Origin: Candidatus Bathyarchaeota archaeon
Lineage (GTDB): Archaea; Thermoproteota; Bathyarchaeia; TCS64
Assembly (NCBI GenBank): GCA_018396695.1
Contig: JAGTQU010000018.1
Coordinates: 1 to 37,074 of the forward strand
DNA: 37,074 nucleotides
Reading direction: 5' to 3'
The position numbers and the translations under genes were made by a program. The first letter of the stretch is position 1. Each line of letters begins with the position of its first letter. Below are positions 32,046-37,074 of this stretch, one piece after another. The notes beneath the pieces are model-generated. The model was given only the letters and a program-made list of their open reading frames with translations, was not told the origin of the DNA and did no database searches.

Positions 32046-32861
32046 ATGGTTGACTCGGTTTGGCCGGATAATAATCAATGCTGCGTCTGCCTGACCTTCG
32101 ACGTGGATGCCGAGTGGGTCTTCATGGGTAACAAGCCCCAGGTGGCTAGGATGCCCCGCATGTTCTCTCAGGGAGAGTATGAGTGGAGAGCTAACACGAT
32201 ACCTAGGATCCTTGACATTCTAGATGAGCATGGTTTGAAGGCAACCTTCTTCGTGGTCGGGATGAACGCTATTAACCATCCAGAAGTCATGAAGCTGATC
32301 CGTGAACATGGGCACGAGTTAGCCGTCCACGGATTAAGACATGAAGACGTCTCGAATCTTCCGAAGGAGGAGGAGCGGGGGAGGATTCTCGAAGCTAGGA
32401 AGGCGATTGAGGGCGCCTCAGGGTTCAAACCCGTTGGTAACCGTACTGCAGGTGGGGAGCTGAGCCTGAATACCCTCAACATCCTAGCGGAGGAAGGGTT
32501 CCTCTACGACAGCAGTCTCCGAGGAAGCGATCTCCCATATAGGTTGGAGAACGGACTCGTCATAGTGCCAAGCTACTACGAGATGGATGACTTTCACCTA
32601 TTCGCCGATTATCCTGGGACTGCCTACCACGCTAGGATTATGAGCCCCGAGACAGGCTTCGAGATCTGGACTAACGCATTCGACGGATACTACAAGTATG
32701 GTCTATGCTACACCACCATGTTCCACCCCCAGATAATCGGCAAGCCTGGGGGTCTCATGCTCTTCGAGAGGCTGCTCAACTATATTGAACGGTTCCCGAG
32801 AGTGTGGTTCGCTACGGCGGAGGAGGTAGCACGCCGCTGGATTGAAGTATGTGGAGGATAA
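32046..32861 (+). CDS. Polysaccharide deacetylase-family (NodB-like) hydrolase
   Basis: This is a 271-residue carbohydrate-esterase-4 fold protein. It has the metal/catalytic TFDVDAEWVF (Asp-Asp motif), the conserved GLKATFFVVGMNA, the HxxxH motif in HGHELAVHGLRHED, and the NRTAGGELSLNT active-site Arg region. Relatives deacetylate polysaccharides or, in the PuuE/allantoinase-like branch, act on small C-N compounds; the lack of a signal peptide fits a cytoplasmic role. The ATG follows GAGGCGAGAGC, close to the DUF362 stop, and co-transcription is likely. Confidence 0.85.
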   Translation: MVDSVWPDNNQCCVCLTFDVDAEWVFMGNKPQVARMPRMFSQGEYEWRANTIPRILDILDEHGLKATFFVVGMNAINHPEVMKLIREHGHELAVHGLRHEDVSNLPKEEERGRILEARKAIEGASGFKPVGNRTAGGELSLNTLNILAEEGFLYDSSLRGSDLPYRLENGLVIVPSYYEMDDFHLFADYPGTAYHARIMSPETGFEIWTNAFDGYYKYGLCYTTMFHPQIIGKPGGLMLFERLLNYIERFPRVWFATAEEVARRWIEVCGG

Positions 32862-32903
32862 GCCAAGGAAGGCCATTTTTAATCTTCTTAACTGATTCGG
32901 TAT

Positions 32904-33479
32904 GTGGTCTGTTTGAACCCATCTCTGAAAGGTCTTGGAGAGTTTCTTAGGATTGTTGGGAGGCTCAAGAGGCTGCCTCGGACTGGCTGGCTAGAGTCCA
33001 GAATAGAGGATCCGGAGTCCGTTGCAGACCACTCTTTCAGGACAACCGTCCTAGCCATGATTCTAGCCGACTTGGAGAAGTTGGATGTTGAAAAAGTGAT
33101 TAGGATGGCTCTACTCCACGACCTCGCGGAAGCGGAGATCGGCGATTTAACACCTGAAACGAAAAAGGGCATGAGGGAAGAGTATGCGAGGGTGGAGAGA
33201 GAAGCCTTTAGGAGGATCCTTGGCGAGCTTCCTGAACGATTAGCTGAAGAATATATTGAATTGATTAAAGAGTATAAGGATGCTTTAACCCCTGAGGCGA
33301 AGCTTGTTTCAGAGGCGGATAAGGCTGAGATGCTCCTCCAAGCTTTAGACTACGAGGATGTAGGCGTAGAGCATTCGAGGCTCAGACGGTTCTGGGAGAC
33401 CGATTTAGAGGATCCCCTCCTTGAAGAACTGCTTAGGCTTGAGAAACAGAAAAAGAAGGGTTCTTGCATCAAATCTTAG
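32904..33479 (+). CDS. HD-domain phosphohydrolase, YfbR/HDDC2-like
   Basis: This is a 191-residue HD-domain protein resembling 5'-deoxynucleotidases (YfbR, HDDC2), which remove phosphate from deoxynucleoside monophosphates. The metal ligands are visible as VADHSFRTTV, LLHDLAEAEIGDL and EADKAEMLLQAL. The tail is rich in Glu and Lys. The frame opens at GTG 32904, with TTG nine bases later as an alternative. A TATA-like TTTTTAATC about 20-25 bases upstream would make the mRNA leaderless. It converges with the U32-like gene, overlapping it by 11 bases. Confidence 0.85.
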   Translation: MVCLNPSLKGLGEFLRIVGRLKRLPRTGWLESRIEDPESVADHSFRTTVLAMILADLEKLDVEKVIRMALLHDLAEAEIGDLTPETKKGMREEYARVEREAFRRILGELPERLAEEYIELIKEYKDALTPEAKLVSEADKAEMLLQALDYEDVGVEHSRLRRFWETDLEDPLLEELLRLEKQKKKGSCIKS

Positions 33480-34440
33480 GGATAGCTAAATCGGATGCTC
33501 CGCGCTTCGAAACCCTCCCTTTGGGCCAGTTTTCCTCCACGAGTCTGATAATCCTTTCAGCGTAGGTGACTTTCTCCCTTGCAAGGTTTTCTAGTCCTAT
33601 CCCCCAAGGCTTGTATAGAGAGGAGCAGCTGACCCCGGGCTCGATCTTGAAGTAGCATGGGGAGCACACCCTAGACATCTCAGGAGTCTCGTAGAATCTG
33701 TTGAAGCCCCCCCAGGTGTCGAATATGTATACGTGTAGATCCATAGGGATCTTCACAGCTTGCCTGATGGATGCTAATTGTGGTAGCGTGAGGTCGGCGA
33801 CTGGGTTAAACGTGTCCGCGCCGAGCATTTCGAGAAGCTTGGCTCCCGCTGGGTTCGCGTGTCCCGAGAATATCGAGACTTTGAAGACCGTATCTTTAGG
33901 GATGTGTCCAGTCTTTCGAAGCTCATTCAAGGCGTAGAGCCCGCACTCCCCGACGACTAGGAAGCCCCTGAAGCCCATGTCGATCAGGTGGAGCACTTCG
34001 TCTACGAGCTCTATGAGCCCCTTCATCCCCCTGTAACGCATCCCGCTCAGAGCACCCTCAGGGGTTGAGATCTGCCTGCCTATATCCCAGAGGGCGCGGG
34101 GTCCAGGGGTCATTATCACTTCGAGTTTAGTGCTGTGCGCCAGTTCTGCGAACTCCTCCAGCTCCCGGTCGCTTAGAAGGGTCGCGCCCATGACTGTGCA
34201 GATGAGCCTGTGGACGGGAATATCCCGCTTCTCCATCTCGTCGACTAAAGCCTGTAACACGGAGAGCTTCTCGACTCCCGAGATCTCAATGCGGTAGTTG
34301 GCCCCGTCGGGGAAGGCAAGCTTCGAGTCAGGGAGGTCGAAGGCATCCCCTTCAGGAAGTCCAATCTCGGCGAGCATCTTCGCCGTCTTCTTTAACAAGA
34401 AAACCCCGTAGATTGAAACTGTTCTGAAAGTATATAACAT
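33469..34440 (-). CDS. TIM-barrel protein, U32-peptidase-like
   Basis: This is a 323-residue predicted TIM-barrel protein that most resembles the catalytic part of peptidase family U32 or related radical-free barrels. Beta-alpha units are visible in VHRLICTVMGATLLSDRELE, LEVIMTPGPRALWDIGRQ, GFRGFLVVGECGLYALNEL and VPMDLHVYIFDTWGG-like segments. Near the C-terminus CSPCYFKIEPGVSC has three Cys that could bind metal or an Fe-S cluster; archaeal U32 members often have such a site. The assignment is tentative. Starts possible are ATG 34440, TTG 34398 (GGGG upstream) and ATG 34377. A TATATACTT stretch inside the longest version argues for a shorter one. Confidence 0.6.
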   Translation of the reverse strand: MLYTFRTVSIYGVFLLKKTAKMLAEIGLPEGDAFDLPDSKLAFPDGANYRIEISGVEKLSVLQALVDEMEKRDIPVHRLICTVMGATLLSDRELEEFAELAHSTKLEVIMTPGPRALWDIGRQISTPEGALSGMRYRGMKGLIELVDEVLHLIDMGFRGFLVVGECGLYALNELRKTGHIPKDTVFKVSIFSGHANPAGAKLLEMLGADTFNPVADLTLPQLASIRQAVKIPMDLHVYIFDTWGGFNRFYETPEMSRVCSPCYFKIEPGVSCSSLYKPWGIGLENLAREKVTYAERIIRLVEENWPKGRVSKRGASDLAIPKI

Positions 34441-34552
34441 TATTCCTAAAATAATATTTAATTCATTTAGGAATTGAAAATTGCTTCACGAAATCCTGTC
34501 GTAAAAGAAACATTAACTTGAAATATTTCTTGAAAGTTAATCCTATACAGGG

Positions 34553-35191
34553 ATGTTAGACAGGGACACCAGTCTACGCGGCTTAATCATAGGGCTCATC
34601 AAAAGAGCTACCAGCAACAAGACTTTCAACATAATCGCTATCATGGTTTCGCTGCTGATAATAGTCCTATACGTCCCTATCATACCATACGATATCTACG
34701 AATGGCATCCAGTGCTCGAGAAACAGACGCAAACCATAGATTCGGCGAGTGGTTTTATACTCAATCCAGGTTACTATCGTTCATTTGGAGATGTCAAAGT
34801 AGAAGGTGGTAACGGTAACGTAACGTTTGAAATCCGCTCAAGCGCGACAGTAAGAGTTTACGTGCTCACCTTTTCAGAATTCTGGGGTCTATTAGAGATA
34901 AAGAGGATCTCCCATTATCAAGCCAAATCCGACCTGCTAAATGACACTGTGGAATTCACGGGGCTCCAGAAGGCGAGATACTTTTTCATCGCGTCCATCC
35001 CATCTCTCGATGGCGGCTATCTGAAACCTTCTCCTGATGGCAATGTGACGAGTGAAACCATTAGAATATACTCTACCAGAATAGTGGCTCAATGGAACCA
35101 AGAAACTCTTGAGGGCATATATATTAAAAAGCTCATTACCATACAGGAATACCTTTGGCGAGAGTTCATCTACGGACCAAAAATTATCTAG
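34553..35191 (+). CDS. Membrane-anchored hypothetical protein
   Basis: This is a 212-residue protein of unknown family. A basic N-terminus (LIKRATSNK) is followed by one hydrophobic span, about residues 24-45 (FNIIAIMVSLLIIVLYVPII). The remaining 165 residues, predicted outside, are mostly beta-like: GDVKVEGGNGNVTFEIRSSA, VRVYVLTFSEF, ARYFFIASIPS. They contain several Asn-X-Ser/Thr sites that could be N-glycosylated. ATG start; no clear ribosome-binding site. It is followed by the remains of a second secreted-protein gene. The role may be cell-surface, but nothing specific can be said. Confidence 0.6.
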   Translation: MLDRDTSLRGLIIGLIKRATSNKTFNIIAIMVSLLIIVLYVPIIPYDIYEWHPVLEKQTQTIDSASGFILNPGYYRSFGDVKVEGGNGNVTFEIRSSATVRVYVLTFSEFWGLLEIKRISHYQAKSDLLNDTVEFTGLQKARYFFIASIPSLDGGYLKPSPDGNVTSETIRIYSTRIVAQWNQETLEGIYIKKLITIQEYLWREFIYGPKII

Positions 35192-35331
35192 ATGCAATAA
35201 ATCACGTTCGCGTAAAAGAGGTGATCGCATGAGCTTATTTTCCAAAAATAAATTTGTTGCAGAAAATTTTAAATACTAAATTATGTGCTGTTCTAACTAG
35301 AATTTTTAGAGGTTGATTGAACTTAAAGTAT

Positions 35332-36057
35332 ATGAAACTAAGTTTATTAATGATCCTCATTGTACAGGTTGTTCTCCCTGTTTTTCCGATCGGAAAAATT
35401 GACGCGTTGGCTTCTGAGCCAAAGGTTTTATTTAACTATTCTCCTCACAAAGCCTGATGGCTTAAAGAGTTCGACCTTTCTGCCCTACCAATGTATACTT
35501 GGAGGGGAGCCACAGACAATCTAAGGCTAGCCTATTATAACTGGACGTTAAATATCGCGAATGATAACCTGGCAAGTATTTTCGTTAACGATAAGAATAA
35601 TACAGTATTCGTATCTTTAAAACGAATTGATTACTCGATTCAAAACGAGATTTTAAAATAATGAACCCTAAAGAGGTAATTGCAGTAAAACTTCTAAAGG
35701 GAGTGGCATCCTTAATAGAATTAGAGAAGTGGGAGGGTATTATCATAAATAAATCAGAGTTATTTAAGAAAAATAGCAGTAGAAGAAGGTAATGGCTTCC
35801 TCTATTGCTTCTGGGTGGGCTCGGATGTCGACCACATCTACTACTCAGCGAGAGCATCAAGCTGGATTGCCCCCATCGACTGGTTCAATGAGCCCTTCGA
35901 TGCCGAATATCCTACTGGCGGGGTTCTTGGGCTTCGAGTAATTAGCTCCGACATTTGGGTGAACAACAACCTACTCGTCTCGTGTGTCCTCAAGCAGCCC
36001 TTACAGCGTCAGGTTTGTCATACTCCCCACGTTATAGTCAATAACACCTGTATATGA
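35332..36057 (+). pseudogene. Disrupted gene for a secreted protein
   Basis: The region contains successive protein-like pieces in changing frames. ATG 35332 opens a signal-peptide-like start (MKLSLLMILIVQVVLPVFPI), which meets TGA at 35455-35457. The same frame continues WLKEFDLSALPMYTWRGATD to TAA at 35659-35661. One missing A there leads to MNPKEVIAVKLLKG..., and one extra A near 35770 leads to AVEEGNGFLYCFWVGSDVD, then SWIAPIDWFNEPFDAEYP, to TGA 36055-36057. A further slip near 36000 would give SSPYSVRFVILP. The product would be an exported protein with many aromatics, family unknown. Two of the breaks lie in A-runs, so sequencing error is possible, but the extra TGA favours decay. Confidence 0.65.
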
Positions 36058-36090
36058 TTCCTTCGCGAATACACGTTTCTAGTTTTGCTG

Positions 36091-36103
36091 AAAAGTTTAA
36101 ATG
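36091..36103 (+). promoter_or_regulatory. TATA-like promoter of tRNA-Lys
   Basis: AAAAGTTTAAATG lies about 25-35 nt before the first base of the tRNA, matching an archaeal BRE/TATA element at the expected distance. Confidence 0.5.
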
Positions 36104-36127
36104 TTCTTTCCTTATAGTCAGTTGTCA

Positions 36128-36201
36128 GGGTCCGTAGCTCAGCAAGGCAGAGCGGTGGCCTCTTAAGCCATTGGCCGAGGGTTCAAATCCCTCCGGACCC
36201 G
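36128..36201 (+). tRNA. tRNA-Lys (anticodon CTT)
   Basis: This folds as a cloverleaf with acceptor stem GGGTCCG/CGGACCC, D-arm GCTC/GAGC, anticodon stem GTGGC/GCCAT with loop CTCTTAA (anticodon CTT), and T stem GAGGG/CCCTC with loop TTCAAAT. The first anticodon-stem pair is a G-T wobble. Discriminator G at 36201; CCA is not encoded (CTCG follows), unlike the tRNA-Gly in this window. No intron. Confidence 0.95.
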
Positions 36202-36373
36202 CTCGACATGGTTTATGCTTTATTTCATTATTTTTCTTACACAGTCTCTTATAGATAATGTAGTTTGGGGCTAATCGAGAAATTAATTTTCATATAACCA
36301 TAGAGAAATGGTATGTTTTTATCTTCTCTATTTTTAAATTATCAGGGGCTAATCTTTGTCTGGTTTTCTAAAC

Positions 36374-37074
36374 ATGGTCAAAAGGATTGCATGCGTAGGT
36401 AGTGGCTTGGTCGGTCAAGGCTGGGCGGCTCTCTTCGCCCTGCACGGCTACTCCGTGGTTCTCGAAGATGTTTCTGAAGAGATCGTGGATAATGCTAGGA
36501 TGAGAGTCGAGAAGCAGATGCGTTTCCTCTATGATTCAGGGTTAGCTGAAGATTATGAAGCTGCGCTGAAACGTATTGAGACTTCCACGGATCTGCGGGA
36601 GACTGTTGAGAACTCAGACTTCGTCCAAGAGTCAGTCTTCGAAAGCTACGAGGCGAAGAAGAAGGTTTTTTACGAGATGGATGAGGCTGCTTCTCCGGAC
36701 ACCATACTCGCCAGCAGCACCTCGGGTTTGATGATGAGCGAGATCCAGAAGGCTGTGAAGCATCACCCTGAGAGGTGCATAGTCGCGCATCCCTGGAACC
36801 CCTCATATCTCGTGCCGCTCGTCGAGCTCTGCCCTGGGCGTCAAACCTCTCAGGAGACCGTAGAGAAAACCTATGAAGTCATGAAGAGCATAGGGAAGGT
36901 TCCGATAGTCTTGAGGAAGGAGGTGCCAGGGTTCATCGCGAACAGGCTCTCAGTAGCCCTCTGGCGCGAGGCGCTCGACCTGGTTGATAAAGGCGTCGCA
37001 ACAGTGGAGGATGTGGATAAGGCCGTCAGGACTGGACCGGGCTTAAGATGGGCTATCATGGGACCATATCTCAC
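36374..37074 (+). CDS. 3-hydroxyacyl-CoA dehydrogenase family protein (partial, runs off the end)
   Basis: An open frame from ATG 36374 continues to the window end (233 residues seen). It has the N-terminal Rossmann motif VGSGLVGQGWAALFALHGY, the VQESVFESYEAKK stretch, the conserved LASSTSGLMMSEI, AHPWNPSYLVPLVE (catalytic His in the AHPWNP variant of the usual GMHFFNP), and PGFIANRL. The HPWNP variant resembles L-gulonate 3-dehydrogenase and L-carnitine dehydrogenase more than beta-oxidation enzymes, so the substrate may not be a CoA ester. No ribosome-binding site is evident before the ATG. Confidence 0.85.
   Translation, partial: MVKRIACVGSGLVGQGWAALFALHGYSVVLEDVSEEIVDNARMRVEKQMRFLYDSGLAEDYEAALKRIETSTDLRETVENSDFVQESVFESYEAKKKVFYEMDEAASPDTILASSTSGLMMSEIQKAVKHHPERCIVAHPWNPSYLVPLVELCPGRQTSQETVEKTYEVMKSIGKVPIVLRKEVPGFIANRLSVALWREALDLVDKGVATVEDVDKAVRTGPGLRWAIMGPYL

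Noticed and set aside
35455-35457. TGA in the secreted-protein gene read as selenocysteine or Trp
   Set aside because: No SECIS-like element was recognised, the residue lies just after a signal peptide, and other frame breaks in the same gene favour decay or error.
36128-37074. tRNA-Lys as an attachment site for an integrated element
   Set aside because: No integrase, no repeated 3' end of the tRNA and no phage-like genes are visible. The neighbouring decayed gene alone is not enough evidence.
1-37074. CRISPR array, insertion sequence or defence island
   Set aside because: No regularly spaced repeats, transposase motifs or terminal inverted repeats were seen. The only direct repeat pair is the one in the ilv leader.

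Overview
The window is a stretch of archaeal chromosome. The clearest markers are a two-subunit primase with an Fe-S large subunit, a GINS protein, ribosomal proteins L44e and S27e, aIF2-alpha, Nop10, the archaeal bifunctional fructose-1,6-bisphosphate aldolase/phosphatase, and the archaea-specific CoA route (pantoate kinase plus phosphopantoate--beta-alanine ligase). Gene content fits a mesophilic TACK-type lineage such as Bathyarchaeia. That placement is an inference from gene types, not a phylogeny.

Layout. 1-1.4 kb: the end of an unknown gene and a frameshifted prephenate dehydrogenase. 1.5-5.3 kb: a branched-chain amino-acid type ABC importer (binding protein, two permeases, an unlisted 42-residue membrane protein) with no ATPase genes beside it. 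5.4-10.4 kb (minus strand): a tightly packed information-processing operon priL - 53-residue Cys protein - priS - GINS - rpl44e - rps27e - aIF2a - nop10. 10.6-11.8 kb: a HAD phosphatase fused to a CTP-dependent lipid/prenol kinase-like membrane domain. 12-14.4 kb: a nitroreductase with an internal stop, a small alpha/beta protein and an MFS transporter. 14.4-19.8 kb (minus): amidohydrolase, pantoate kinase, panB (frameshifted), phosphopantoate--beta-alanine ligase and threonine synthase. 19.9-22.7 kb: EF-Tu domain-2-like protein, Asp/Glu/hydantoin racemase-like protein, Nudix hydrolase and class II glutamine amidotransferase. 22.8-26.0 kb (minus): ilvB-ilvN-ilvC behind a structured leader of about 210 nt with two back-to-back micro-ORFs. 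26.3-28.9 kb: ThiS/MoaD-like carrier, DUF5658-like membrane protein, SpeD, tRNA-Gly(GCC) and FBP aldolase/phosphatase. 29.1-34.4 kb: LarA-like protein, TrmO, DUF362 protein, polysaccharide deacetylase, HD phosphohydrolase and a TIM-barrel (U32-like) protein. 34.5-37.1 kb: a membrane-anchored hypothetical protein, a shattered secreted-protein gene, tRNA-Lys(CTT) and the start of a 3-hydroxyacyl-CoA dehydrogenase.

The metabolic genes fit together. IlvB/IlvN/IlvC lie on the path to 2-oxoisovalerate, the PanB substrate. PanB, pantoate kinase and the beta-alanine ligase then give 4'-phosphopantothenate. Threonine synthase feeds isoleucine, and the importer may bring in branched-chain or related amino acids.

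A recurring oddity is broken reading frames: the prephenate dehydrogenase, panB, nitroreductase and secreted-protein genes each carry a frameshift or internal stop, and three of the inferred indels lie in runs of T or A. This could be real gene decay or assembly error. No CRISPR array, insertion sequence, prophage or defence island was seen. The most notable candidates are the small Cys protein between priL and priS, the ilv leader and the phosphatase-kinase fusion.
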